Assembly: GCA_963784415.1 (NCBI GenBank)
Contig: CAWARK010000014.1
Span: 930,001 to 994,000, forward strand
From: UBA7672 sp963784415
Lineage (GTDB): Bacteria > Pseudomonadota > Alphaproteobacteria > Caulobacterales > Hyphomonadaceae
DNA length: 64,000 nt
Direction: 5' to 3'
Program-made: the position numbers and the translations under genes
The notes under the pieces: model-generated
What the model saw: only the letters and a program-made list of their open reading frames with translations
Told to the model about the DNA's origin: nothing
The model's database searches: none
Shown here: in pieces, positions 9,296 through 17,779 of the stretch
How the letters are laid out: each line of letters starts with the position of its first letter
How positions within the stretch are numbered: position 1 is the first letter of the stretch

Positions 9296-10915
9296 ATGGT
9301 CGGCAACTGGTTTTCTCGTTCCGGGAAGGACTCCGCGAAGGACAAGGGGAAGGCGCCCCCTGTCGTAGACGAGCCGGCGATCAAAACAGACGTCGCATTC
9401 GCGGCGCCCTCCGCGCCAGACGACAGCGATTTCGACGTCAGCACCATGATCATGCGCGCCGAACCTGCCACCCTGGTTGCGGGAGGATCGTTCAGCGCGC
9501 AGTCGAGCATCGCCAACGAGTTCGACGCCGCGACGTTCGTAGGCGGACGAGCGCGAGACGATGATCAGCCGACGGTCTTCGGCGGCAGCCGCGCGCCTGC
9601 GCCGCCTGCCGCGCCAGACCTGCCACTGCCAGCCGGGACGCTGCTGAACGATCGCTACGAAGTCATCAAACCGATCGGGCGCGGCGGGTTCTCGTACGTT
9701 TATCTCTGTCAGCACATACGAAACGGCCGTCTCAATGCGGTGAAGGAGGCTTATGGGCCGGATAGCGGACGGGATGGCGCGCAGGTCGTCACCAACAATC
9801 CCGTTGCGGTCCGGCAGGCGAGACAGGCTTTGCTACGCGAAGTCTCCGCCATTTCGAGGATCAATCATCCCGGCGTGGTTCGCTTCGAGGATGTGTTCGA
9901 GGCGAACGGCACATTGTGTTTCGCAATGGACTTTGTCGAAGGCGAACCATTGTCCAGTCTGCTCGCACGCCGACGCGGTGTATCGGTTGAAACGTTCGAA
10001 GCGTTGTCAGCGTCCCTTCTCGATGCAGTCGAAACGCTTCACGCCAATGATGTGCTCCACGGAGATATCAAGCCGGGCAACATCATCCTTCGCCCCGACA
10101 AGTCGGTTGTGCTGATTGATTTTGGCACGGCCGCGCGGCTTACCGACATGCACTATGCGGAGCCGATCCTGACGCCGGGCTACTCCGCGCCTGAACGCTA
10201 TACCGCCGACGGGGATGTCGGCGGTTGGTCAGACGTTTATTCGTGCGCGGCAACGCTCGCTGCCGCGATGGCAGGCCAGCCCCCGCCACCCGGCACGAAG
10301 GAAGGAATGATTGCGCTCGATGCTTTCCTCGCTGCGGCCGGGCAGCGTTTTCCTGGTCGCGAGGCCTGGCTCAACGGCGTAAGTCTCGGTCTACGCCACG
10401 CCCCGGCAGATCGCCTCGCGACAGTCGCCGATCTGCGCGCCGCCATGGGCATGGCTGCCCGCACGGCCGATGCTTCGCCGGCGGCGGTAGAAACACGCAA
10501 TGACGGCCGCTCGGTGTTTATCTCTTACGCACACAGCGATGCCGAAATTGTCGAAACTCTCGTGCGCGCGATCCAGCGGCGCGGCGCCGGTGTCTGGATC
10601 GACCGGCAAGGCATCAAGCCGGGCTCGCGCGCATGGGGCGTCGAAATTCTCAACGGAATGCGTGGCGCGCAGATCGTGCTGCTGTTCAGCTCGGCGCGGT
10701 CGATGGCTTCCGACAACGTCAAGGACGAAGTCTATCTTGCCAAGGAGTTGCGCAAGCCGATCGTCGTCGCGCGGCTCGACCAGTCGCCATTCAGCGACGA
10801 CATCCTGATGTTTCTCACGCGCACCCAGCATATACCCGTCTCGGACATGGAACCGCCGGCCTTTGCTGCGGCGATTGTCGACGTGCTCAACAAAGAGCCA
10901 GCGCCCAGCGCCTGA
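9296..10915 (+). CDS. Ser/Thr protein kinase fused to a C-terminal TIR domain
   Basis: A 539-residue cytoplasmic protein. The ATG at 9296 is chosen because GGAGG lies at 9283-9287; a TTG at 9275 is also in frame. The N-terminal 110 residues are disordered, rich in Ala, Pro and Asp, with repeated threonine motifs (STMIM, ATLVAGG, ATFVGG, PTVFGG). A Hanks-type kinase follows (about 120-385): Gly loop GRGGFSYVY, Lys in NAVKE, catalytic loop HGDIKPGN, DFG and the APE motif in PGYSAPERY. It has HGD where most kinases have HRD. Residues about 404-520 are a TIR domain (SVFISYAHSDAEIV, GVWIDRQGIKPGS) with a Glu in WGVEIL at the place of the NADase glutamate. There is no membrane segment. Kinase-TIR architecture suggests signalling, perhaps immunity; no other defence gene adjoins it. 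A GC-rich convergent neighbour is absent. Confidence 0.88.
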   Translation: MVGNWFSRSGKDSAKDKGKAPPVVDEPAIKTDVAFAAPSAPDDSDFDVSTMIMRAEPATLVAGGSFSAQSSIANEFDAATFVGGRARDDDQPTVFGGSRAPAPPAAPDLPLPAGTLLNDRYEVIKPIGRGGFSYVYLCQHIRNGRLNAVKEAYGPDSGRDGAQVVTNNPVAVRQARQALLREVSAISRINHPGVVRFEDVFEANGTLCFAMDFVEGEPLSSLLARRRGVSVETFEALSASLLDAVETLHANDVLHGDIKPGNIILRPDKSVVLIDFGTAARLTDMHYAEPILTPGYSAPERYTADGDVGGWSDVYSCAATLAAAMAGQPPPPGTKEGMIALDAFLAAAGQRFPGREAWLNGVSLGLRHAPADRLATVADLRAAMGMAARTADASPAAVETRNDGRSVFISYAHSDAEIVETLVRAIQRRGAGVWIDRQGIKPGSRAWGVEILNGMRGAQIVLLFSSARSMASDNVKDEVYLAKELRKPIVVARLDQSPFSDDILMFLTRTQHIPVSDMEPPAFAAAIVDVLNKEPAPSA

Positions 10916-11001
10916 GATGGGCCAGACGCAAAACCCGGCGTGATCTCGCCCGCAGCGCCGCGCCGTCTCCACGTGTGGCGCTGTCATAGCCGCCACAATC
11001 C

Positions 11002-11050
11002 TTAACCGCTTGTTTACGAAAAACTTCTGGCATGAGAACAAAAAGGGAAT
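11002..11050 (+). promoter_or_regulatory. SOS-like (LexA) box with a CtrA-like site upstream
   Basis: GAAC-AAAAAGG-GAAT at 11036-11050 matches the alphaproteobacterial SOS consensus GAAC-N7-GAAC in 7 of 8 core positions and lies 28 bp before the next start codon. Just upstream, TTAA-CCGCTTG-TTTA at 11002-11016 matches 7 of 8 positions of the CtrA consensus TTAA-N7-TTAA. Both are imperfect and could be chance. Confidence 0.4.
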
Positions 11051-11078
11051 ATACAGGAGAACAGAACGGAGCAAGAAC

Positions 11079-11456
11079 ATGATCGCGGCAAACAACGGGA
11101 CGGCAAACTTCTGCGGCGCCAACGGCGGCCCTTATAAATTCGAGCGTTTCGGCGCTGATCAGGACTGGGCGAAGATCGCCGGCGTCGTCCTCTTCGCTGC
11201 TCCCGATGGCAAGTCCTGGCGCATCATCCGCGTCGCCGATCATGGTGGGATGGAGACCGATGTCGCCACCTTCTGGCGCTGGCGCGAAGCCCGCCGCTAC
11301 GGTGCGACCGCCATCTTCGTCCGCCCCAACGCCGACGTGAAATCCCGCCGCATGGAAGCGGCCGATCTCGCCCTCGGGCTTGATCCGGTCTTCGCTCCGG
11401 GCAGCGAACTGGCGCTCATGGCGATGGCCATGGAGCCCGAACGCCTCGCAGCCTAA
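11079..11456 (+). CDS. Hypothetical protein behind an SOS-like box
   Basis: A 125-residue cytoplasmic protein that I do not recognise. It begins MIAANNGTANFCGANGGPYK at the ATG at 11079 after a purine-rich AGGAGA at 11056-11061. It has mixed hydrophobic and charged residues, an aromatic patch (FWRWREARRYG) and no signal peptide or membrane segment. The nearby 11036-11050 sequence resembles a LexA box, so DNA-damage induction is possible. A strong hairpin terminator follows at 11531. The gene is separated by about 160 bp from the kinase-TIR gene on the same strand, so it is probably a separate unit. Confidence 0.65.
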   Translation: MIAANNGTANFCGANGGPYKFERFGADQDWAKIAGVVLFAAPDGKSWRIIRVADHGGMETDVATFWRWREARRYGATAIFVRPNADVKSRRMEAADLALGLDPVFAPGSELALMAMAMEPERLAA

Positions 11457-11963
11457 CAGAACCTCGTCATCCGGCGCGTTCGAGAGTGTCCGTCTCCGCA
11501 CGCTCTGCGTCAGGACCACAGACGGGAAGCGGGCCCGCGGACATGATCCGCGGGCCCGGTCTGTTTTGGATGTAACGTTTTCCCGCGCCTGACGACTGCC
11601 GGGCAACATGTCCCAAAGCCGGATGCTGATCGGCGCGGGTGGCGCGGGAGCAGCGCAAGGCGGCTCTACCGCTGCGTCGTCTCCACCGGTGTCATGCTCT
11701 TCAGAAATTCCACCCCCGGATGCTTGGGGCCGCAGTAACGCGGCATGACGTAGCGGACATGCGTTCAATACCATGAAAGTCGGAAAAAAGTCGGCACGCC
11801 GGCGCCCATTAGTCCTGCGGAGCTGGGCAAACACGGCAACCAATTCTTCGGGGTGACGCCCGTCGTCTGCAAGACAACGACACGCGCTGGCTTGAGGGGT
11901 CTGTGCGATTGCGGCGGGAGATATTCAGCGTCGGCCAACCGCAACCAAAAGGGGCAACTCATC
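11457..11963 (+). other. Gene-poor stretch of about 500 bp
   Basis: The stretch holds a strong terminator hairpin (11531-11567) and no convincing full gene. On the minus strand a 26-codon frame (11746 down to 11666) reads like coding sequence (MPRYCGPKHPGVEF) but is stopped immediately upstream; it may be the tail of a decayed gene. The last 100 bp before 11964 hold the leader of the next gene. Confidence 0.5.
11531..11567 (+). terminator. Rho-independent terminator
   Basis: A perfect 10-bp stem (GGGCCCGCGG with CCGCGGGCCC, 7-nt loop) is followed by GGTCTGTTTT. It lies 74 bp after the stop of the 11079 gene. Confidence 0.75.
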
Positions 11964-12290
11964 ATGAACGCATATCTTGCCTCCATGGCGACCATCACGC
12001 TCGGCGCCGCGCTGTTGATCTCGCCCTCGCTTGCTTCGCCCTCGAAAATCGGCGCACCGACGCTGCCTGTGACGCAGGAACAAGGCCAGCCGACCATGAC
12101 CCTCATCCGGCAGGAAGAGCGGAACGGCGCCTGCCTTTACACCACGGTCGCGAACATCAAGTACTGCCGCGACGGCACAAACTTCCTTTGTGACAGGTGG
12201 CTCTTCGGCACGATCACGGGACACTTCTACGAAGGCGACACCTGCGCGGATCTCAGGGCGCAAGGCATCGACACCGGGCACGGAGACTAG
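11964..12290 (+). CDS. Small exported cysteine-containing protein
   Basis: A 108-residue protein with a Sec signal peptide (positively weak N-terminus, then TITLGAALLISPSLAS). The mature part is about 80 residues with four cysteines (GAC, KYC, FLC, DTC), which would allow two disulfides in the periplasm. I do not recognise the family. The ATG at 11964 follows AAAGGGG at 11948-11954. It is the first of three same-strand genes for exported proteins (to 13951) separated by about 70-bp gaps, which suggests an operon or a shared theme. Confidence 0.65.
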   Translation: MNAYLASMATITLGAALLISPSLASPSKIGAPTLPVTQEQGQPTMTLIRQEERNGACLYTTVANIKYCRDGTNFLCDRWLFGTITGHFYEGDTCADLRAQGIDTGHGD

Positions 12291-12363
12291 CCGGATTGGG
12301 AACAAACAACTCAATGCAAATCCGCAAAAGCGGATGTTCAAGGGGTATAAAGGGGAGACGGAA

Positions 12364-12720
12364 ATGAAATCGATCAAGATTGGCGCATCTCTGGGCGCGG
12401 TTGTGCTGCTCATGTCGACGAGCGGCTGCGCCACCTACTATGAAGACCTGATGTCCAACCAACAGCTCATCGCGGCCAACTGTTCGGAACTCGCGACGGA
12501 AGAAGCAAAAATTCAGTCCAACGTGGACGCATCCAATCAGGGGACGGGCCTAAACATCTTCGGCGCGCTTGCGATGGCTTATGTGGAGACAGAATCCGGC
12601 ACCGACGGCACCGCTACTGCCGCAATGGCAGACGGGGCTGGCGCGACGTCGGAGCTGTCTGCCTCATGGGCAGAGAAGAAGGAGCTGATCGGCCGCGTGC
12701 GCGCCAAGAAGGGCTGCTGA
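12364..12720 (+). CDS. Small lipoprotein of unknown function
   Basis: A 118-residue protein beginning MKSIKIGASLGAVVLLMSTS and then GCATYYE. The Cys at about residue 22 follows a short hydrophobic stretch and looks like a lipobox cysteine, although position -3 is Thr rather than Leu. The mature part is Ala/Glu/Asn-rich and ends with a Lys-rich segment and a terminal Cys. AAGGGGAGA precedes the ATG. It lies between two other exported proteins on the same strand. No domain is recognised. Confidence 0.65.
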   Translation: MKSIKIGASLGAVVLLMSTSGCATYYEDLMSNQQLIAANCSELATEEAKIQSNVDASNQGTGLNIFGALAMAYVETESGTDGTATAAMADGAGATSELSASWAEKKELIGRVRAKKGC

Positions 12721-12790
12721 ATCCAGCGGCAGCCTCCGAACCAGCAGGACTTTGTTCGGGTGACTTGAACTCCGAGGAAGGGGGTATCCC

Positions 12791-13951
12791 GTGAATAAGC
12801 TTGCCGCGCGCCTCGCGTGCATCAGCCTGTGCTGCGTGCCCTTTTTGGGTTTAACGGCTTTCGCGCAGCCGTACTCGCTTCAGGCGGTTCAGGTCGACAA
12901 CAAGTGCATGGACGTAAAGATCACCAACCACACCAATCACTTGCTCGTGGTCGATGTGTCATATCATTATTTTCAGGCAGACGACGGAACAGGGCGAACA
13001 GCCACGCACGACTGGCAGACTTCGACAACCGTTCAACCGAGCTCGACCGCGATGGCCTGGACCGGGTCGTTTGCAGCAGCGGGGCCTATAAACTGCGACA
13101 AGCTCTACAAATTCAACTATTCTTCGCCGCGCTACGAGGACAAGACTGCGCAAGCGGAAGAGACCCGGCGGCAGTACGACGATAGTACCAAGCAGGTCAT
13201 CGCGAACGAGCTTGCGCGCCAGGCGGAACAGAAGCGTCAGAGCGACGCCTTGATGGCGAAGAAGCAGGCCGAGGCTGACGCCCGCGCGACGCAACAGGCG
13301 GCGCAGCAGGCCGAGCGCGACCGACAGCTGCAGGCGAGCCGCAATCTCCAGGCGATGCAGGAAGCCGCAAAGCAGCAACGGGACCGCAACGCCATAGCAT
13401 CGGGCGACCCGCGCTGTAACTCGCTTACAATCGAGAACCACAACGCCTGCGTGCGTAACATGGCGGCGCAGGACGAGCGCGACCGGCAGGCAAGGCTGGC
13501 CGCACAGCAACAGGCGAAGATGGACGCCGAGGGCAGGGCGCTTGGGGAGCAACGATCCCAGAAGATCAACAGCCTTATATCTGCAATCAATCCCGAGACA
13601 TGCGTGGCGCCGGGGTTCACCGCTGCCAATGAGGCCGAGAGAATGCAGATCCAGCAGACGCTCGCGCAAGGCGTCGTGCACTGCCAGCAAGTCGCGCTCG
13701 GCCGCAATGCTTCTGCGCAACAGCAGCAGGCGCAGATTGCAGCCGCCCAGCAGCAGCAGGCACTACAGCAACAGCAGATGATCGCCGCGCAGCAACAGGC
13801 GGAGTATCAGGCCCAGATGCAGCAATATGCCCAGCAATCGATGTCCGATGCGGCCGCCGGAATCCAGTCCAGCAACAACGACATGCGGCAACAGGCGGCT
13901 GACATTCACCAGAACAACGCTGACCTTGAGGCCTGGCTGAACTCAAACTGA
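12791..13951 (+). CDS. Exported Gln-rich coiled-coil protein
   Basis: A 386-residue protein starting at a GTG (12791) with GAGGAAGGGGG just upstream. A signal peptide (about 1-25, ends LTAFAQ) leads a compact N-terminal domain (about 26-115) with two cysteines, followed by a long, highly charged and Gln/Ala-rich region (about 115-385) that should form coiled coil, including runs of QQQ near 310-360. Two short Cys-containing islands (DPRCNS, ENHNAC) and NPETC interrupt it. It is the largest of the three exported proteins in this block. Its role is unknown; extended coiled coils suggest a periplasmic scaffold or adhesin-like part. A hairpin at 13958 ends the unit. Confidence 0.75.
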   Translation: MNKLAARLACISLCCVPFLGLTAFAQPYSLQAVQVDNKCMDVKITNHTNHLLVVDVSYHYFQADDGTGRTATHDWQTSTTVQPSSTAMAWTGSFAAAGPINCDKLYKFNYSSPRYEDKTAQAEETRRQYDDSTKQVIANELARQAEQKRQSDALMAKKQAEADARATQQAAQQAERDRQLQASRNLQAMQEAAKQQRDRNAIASGDPRCNSLTIENHNACVRNMAAQDERDRQARLAAQQQAKMDAEGRALGEQRSQKINSLISAINPETCVAPGFTAANEAERMQIQQTLAQGVVHCQQVALGRNASAQQQQAQIAAAQQQQALQQQQMIAAQQQAEYQAQMQQYAQQSMSDAAAGIQSSNNDMRQQAADIHQNNADLEAWLNSN

Positions 13952-13957
13952 GGAATG

Positions 13958-13981
13958 GTCGGCTCCTGGATGGAGCCGACC
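13958..13981 (+). terminator. Hairpin between convergent genes
   Basis: A perfect 10-bp stem (GGTCGGCTCC with GGAGCCGACC, 4-nt loop) sits between the stops of the Gln-rich protein and the VWA lipoprotein. There is no T tract on the plus strand; it may serve both strands. Confidence 0.5.
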
Positions 13982-14006
13982 ACAAACCAAAGCGAAGTAC
14001 GACGTC

Positions 14007-15749
14007 CTACTCCCCGCCAACATTCGGTTGTTTGAGCGCCTGCTGGGCCGCCGCCGTCTTGGCGAGCCGCGCCAGCTGAACGAATTCGGCGCGATAGCCG
14101 AACTCATCCTTGCCCTTCGCGCTGTTCGCCAGTTCGATCACGCTGTCCCAGTTGAACGTCTTTGCGATGTAGGGGTCGCCGCGCAGAAGCGAGCCGTAAC
14201 CCGCCACCGCCGTCGCCATCCGCGTCGACTCCGGCGCGTTCGCAAGGCTCGAAACATTGTCCGCCGCCGTGATCGGACGCGTGATCAGCTTCGACGTATC
14301 GGCGCCCGGGGCTTTGTAGCGGATCTTGAGGAAGGCGTATTCGTTGGTGGCGCCATTCTCTGGCTTTGGGGCAGCCTGATAACGGCTCGGATCGACCAGG
14401 ATAGCTTTCGATCCGACCGGCGTGATCTCGTAGATCGCCGTCACCGAGCTTCCGGCGCCGATCTCGCCTGCATCGACCTTGTCGTTGTTGAAATCCTCCT
14501 TGTTGAGGATACGGGTCTCGTACCCGATCAGGCGATACTCCGCGACTTTTGCCGGATTGAACTCAACCTGGATCTTCACGTCGTCAGCGATCGAGAACAT
14601 CGATCCGGAAAGATCGTCGTTCAGCACCTTCCGGCCCTCGTTTAGATTGTCGATGTAGGCTGCCATTCCGTTGCCGGATTGCGCCAACTTCTGCATCAGG
14701 AGATCGTTGTAGTTGCCGCCGCCAAAACCAAGAATCGACAGATAGACGCCGCTCTCACGCTCACGGCTGACGAAGTCTTCAAGCTGTTCCGGATTGTTGA
14801 TGCCAACATTGAAGTCGCCATCGCTCAACAGCATCACGCGATTGACCGCGTTCTTGCTAAAGTTCTGCTTGGCAAGATTGTAAGCCAGCCGCAGCCCCTC
14901 GCCCCCGGCCGTCGATCCGCCAGCCGAGAGCTGATCCAGCGCCGCGATGATCTTGTTCTTGTCAGCGCCAGACGTCGGCTCCAGCACCGTTCCCGCCGCG
15001 CCCGCATAGACCGCGATCGAAACGTGATCCTTCTCCGTCATCTGGTTGATCAGCAGTTTCAGGGACTGGATCGCCAGGGGCAGCTTGTTCTGCGCCGACA
15101 TGGACCCCGAAACATCGATCAGCAGCGTGAGGTTCAGCGGCGGTCGGCTGTCTGCCTTGATGTCATACCCCTGAACCGCAACGTGCATAAGTTGCTTACC
15201 CTCGCCCCACGGATCCGGAACGACTTTCACCGTCGTCTCGAACGGCATCTCTTTCGACTTCGGCAGGTCGTACCCGTAGTCAAAATAATTGATCATCTCC
15301 TCGATGCGCACCGCGTCCTTGGGGGGCATGTACCCTGCATTCAGCATGCGGCGGACATTCGAATAGCTGGCGGTATCGACATCGATGGAGAAGGTCGAAA
15401 CCGGCTCCTGCGCCACTACCTTCACGCCGTTGATCTTCACGTTCTCATAGTTCTCGCGATCGACATCACCCGGCAGGGGCTGCGCCGCGATCCCGCCCTG
15501 CGCGACCATCTTCGGCGCAGTTAGGCCGACAGCGGGGGGTGGGGGGGCAAATCCGTTTTCGGAGGTGATCGCGGTGACCGCCACTGCAACGTCCTGAACG
15601 GTTTCTTCGCGGCGGTTGCCGGTGACGACAACGCTATCGCGGCCGTCACCGGCGGAGGCGATCTGGCCGCCATCCGACGGCATGCCTTCGCAGGCGGTCA
15701 GGCTGATGGCGGAGGCGGTGGCGAGGATGAATGTCTGGAAGCGAGTCAT
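14007..15749 (-). CDS. VWA-domain lipoprotein (YfbK type)
   Basis: A 580-residue lipoprotein. The N-terminus MTRFQTFILATASAISLTAC ends in a good lipobox (LTAC). Residues about 38-62 read DSVVVTGNRREETVQDVAVA, which is the phrase normally found at the start of TonB-dependent receptor plug domains. A YfbK-type N-terminal domain follows (FSIDVDTASYSNVRRMLNAG, EEMINYFDY), then a von Willebrand factor A domain (about 200-380) with a complete MIDAS motif DVSGSM and LLSDGDFN, and the DUF3520-like C-terminal part. It would sit in the outer membrane or inner-membrane outer leaflet and bind a partner through a divalent metal. It is a single gene with its own promoter; it converges on the Gln-rich protein gene. 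Confidence 0.9.
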   Translation of the reverse strand: MTRFQTFILATASAISLTACEGMPSDGGQIASAGDGRDSVVVTGNRREETVQDVAVAVTAITSENGFAPPPPAVGLTAPKMVAQGGIAAQPLPGDVDRENYENVKINGVKVVAQEPVSTFSIDVDTASYSNVRRMLNAGYMPPKDAVRIEEMINYFDYGYDLPKSKEMPFETTVKVVPDPWGEGKQLMHVAVQGYDIKADSRPPLNLTLLIDVSGSMSAQNKLPLAIQSLKLLINQMTEKDHVSIAVYAGAAGTVLEPTSGADKNKIIAALDQLSAGGSTAGGEGLRLAYNLAKQNFSKNAVNRVMLLSDGDFNVGINNPEQLEDFVSRERESGVYLSILGFGGGNYNDLLMQKLAQSGNGMAAYIDNLNEGRKVLNDDLSGSMFSIADDVKIQVEFNPAKVAEYRLIGYETRILNKEDFNNDKVDAGEIGAGSSVTAIYEITPVGSKAILVDPSRYQAAPKPENGATNEYAFLKIRYKAPGADTSKLITRPITAADNVSSLANAPESTRMATAVAGYGSLLRGDPYIAKTFNWDSVIELANSAKGKDEFGYRAEFVQLARLAKTAAAQQALKQPNVGGE

Positions 15750-15835
15750 GTTTGAGTCCCCAAGGTTGACTGCGTGCTGGGGATCAGGCGCGCCGATTGG
15801 GGCGCGTTTGTGCCGGATTACAGGCGTAATCTAGA

Positions 15836-17707
15836 CTATTGAGCCGGCGGCGGAGGAGGAGGCTTCTTCGAAGCTATCCAGGCCGTAATGTCAGCCTCGA
15901 CGACGGGCAGCGGGCGCGGTCCCGGCGCGAGGATTGCCGCGTGAAACGCCTTGAGATTGAAGTCTCCCTTCAACTCGCGCTGCGCTGTGGCCCTCAGCCG
16001 ACGGATGGTTTCCCTGCCGGTCATGTACGCGCACGCAAGCCCCGGACGGATCGCATAGCGATCGACTTCGAGTTCCGCGTTGGGAAGCGCCAGACCAACG
16101 GTGTTGACCAGATAATCGATGGCTTCCTGCCGCTTCCACTTCTGGCCATTGACGCCGGTATCCGCCACCAGACGCGCGGCCCGGAACAGCATCGATTGCA
16201 GATAGCCGATCTTGCCGAGCGGATCGGACTCATAGGCGCCGAGTTCGTCGGCGAGATCTTCCGCATACGTCGCCCAGCCTTCAGCGAAAGCCGGCGTCGC
16301 TATCAGGTAGGTGACCACAGGCAGGTTCGGCCGGTCGCGAGCGATTTCGACCTGCAGGTGATGCCCCGGCACGGCCTCGTGGAATGTCAGCGAGGGCAGG
16401 GTCCACATCGGGAAATCAGCCGTAGCGCGAAGCGTGATGTTGTAGACTGCGGGCTGGCCGCCACTCAGCGGCGCTGCGCGATAATACGCTTTCGATGCCG
16501 TGTCCTGCGCGATGCGCGGCGTTTCACGCACCACAATCTGCGCCGGCTTGTCGACGTCCGCGACTTTTGCCGTGAGGCCGTTAGCCCACTTCATCCTGGC
16601 GCCAATCGCATCGAGCAGCGCAGTGCGGCCTTCCGGCGTTTCGGGAAACTGGAATTGGGGATTCAGCGCCAACACGCGCAGGCGTTGCCCCACCGTACCT
16701 TCGGCCAGCCCTTGTGCCGCAAGCAGCGGATCAAGTTGCGCCGTTATCTGCTCAACCAGTTTCAGACCCATGTCGTGAAGCTGTTTTGCATTCAGGCCGG
16801 TCGTCGTGTGCAACCGAAGCGCATCGGCGTAATACGCATCGCCATGCGGCAGCTTCCACACGCCGGGATCATCCGCCGCTTTCGGCAACGTCTTTTCGAG
16901 CAGTGTGATCAGCTTCTCGTATTCGTCCTTGATGTCGCCCCCGACCAGCGTCGCCGCCCTGGTCGTCAGCGTCGCAATGTCTGCTTCGGGAATGTCGGCA
17001 ATCTGTGCCAGGTTCTCGGTGAAATACTGGACCAGCAGATGATCGCGCGGGTTGCCCACGGGCGCGAGCTGTCGCGCCTTGTCGAGCGTGCGCTGGATCA
17101 CCGACCGCGGCGGGATCGCGCCTGCCTCTAGGTCAACCTCGAAGCGGCGGCGTTCGTCCCGCATCGCCTCGTCCATGTGACCAAGTCTTGCGAGCCACGC
17201 ATCCGCCTCGGCGCGCGAGCGGATCGGCGCGTGCAGGGTGAGCAGCTTCACCAGATCCGTGAAAGCTCCGTCCGAGAACGAGATGACATAGGGACTGGTC
17301 CATCCCAGCGACGTGGCGCCATAGCCATGTGCGTCTGCTGCAACACTGTCGGCCAGGGTTGTGTTGATCGTGTCGTAGGTCCGGGCTGCCGCAGGAGAGA
17401 GGTCGGCGCGATCGATCCGCTCGAATTCGGCCAGGTAATCTAGCCGGATCGCCCGTGTCCGTTCGGTCACGGCCATCGAACGATCGTTCAACAAAGCTCC
17501 ATAGGCGCGCCCAAAAGCCTTGTCGGACAGGCCCGCCATATCGGCTTCTTCAGGCAGTTGCTGGATCTCGCTCGCCCCGAAACGATCGACCAGCTGGGTC
17601 AGGGCAGGGTCCGCATTTACCCGTTCCGGGGTGCATCCCGCCACGACAAGCAGCGCCAGGGCCGATGCCGAGGCTGCGAGAGGCGATCGACAAGCCTGAA
17701 AAAACAT
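15836..17707 (-). CDS. DUF885-family lipoprotein, putative metallohydrolase
   Basis: A 623-residue protein from the ATG at 17707, which gives a lipoprotein signal (ALALLVVAGC). An upstream in-frame ATG pair at 17764 would add 19 unlikely residues. The DUF885 signature is clear: FHEAVPGHHLQ, a His-Glu plus His-His zinc-type motif, followed by AFAEGWATYAEDL, whose Glu would be the third ligand. The fold resembles M32-like metallopeptidases, but substrates of this family are poorly known. The C-terminus is a Pro-rich tail (KKPPPPPPAQ). It is divergent from the sapC gene (73 bp between starts) and upstream of the VWA lipoprotein on the same strand. Confidence 0.88.
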   Translation of the reverse strand: MFFQACRSPLAASASALALLVVAGCTPERVNADPALTQLVDRFGASEIQQLPEEADMAGLSDKAFGRAYGALLNDRSMAVTERTRAIRLDYLAEFERIDRADLSPAAARTYDTINTTLADSVAADAHGYGATSLGWTSPYVISFSDGAFTDLVKLLTLHAPIRSRAEADAWLARLGHMDEAMRDERRRFEVDLEAGAIPPRSVIQRTLDKARQLAPVGNPRDHLLVQYFTENLAQIADIPEADIATLTTRAATLVGGDIKDEYEKLITLLEKTLPKAADDPGVWKLPHGDAYYADALRLHTTTGLNAKQLHDMGLKLVEQITAQLDPLLAAQGLAEGTVGQRLRVLALNPQFQFPETPEGRTALLDAIGARMKWANGLTAKVADVDKPAQIVVRETPRIAQDTASKAYYRAAPLSGGQPAVYNITLRATADFPMWTLPSLTFHEAVPGHHLQVEIARDRPNLPVVTYLIATPAFAEGWATYAEDLADELGAYESDPLGKIGYLQSMLFRAARLVADTGVNGQKWKRQEAIDYLVNTVGLALPNAELEVDRYAIRPGLACAYMTGRETIRRLRATAQRELKGDFNLKAFHAAILAPGPRPLPVVEADITAWIASKKPPPPPPAQ

Positions 17708-17779
17708 ATGATTCGCTTTGGTTGAGACAGCCGAAGTTTTCCGATAAGGACCGGCCTGCATCAAGTCAGGAGCCCGTTA

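Noticed and set aside
11666..11746. A 26-codon minus-strand frame reading MPRYCGPKHPGVEF
   Set aside because: It reads like coding sequence but is stopped immediately upstream and has no ribosome site; kept only as a possible remnant.
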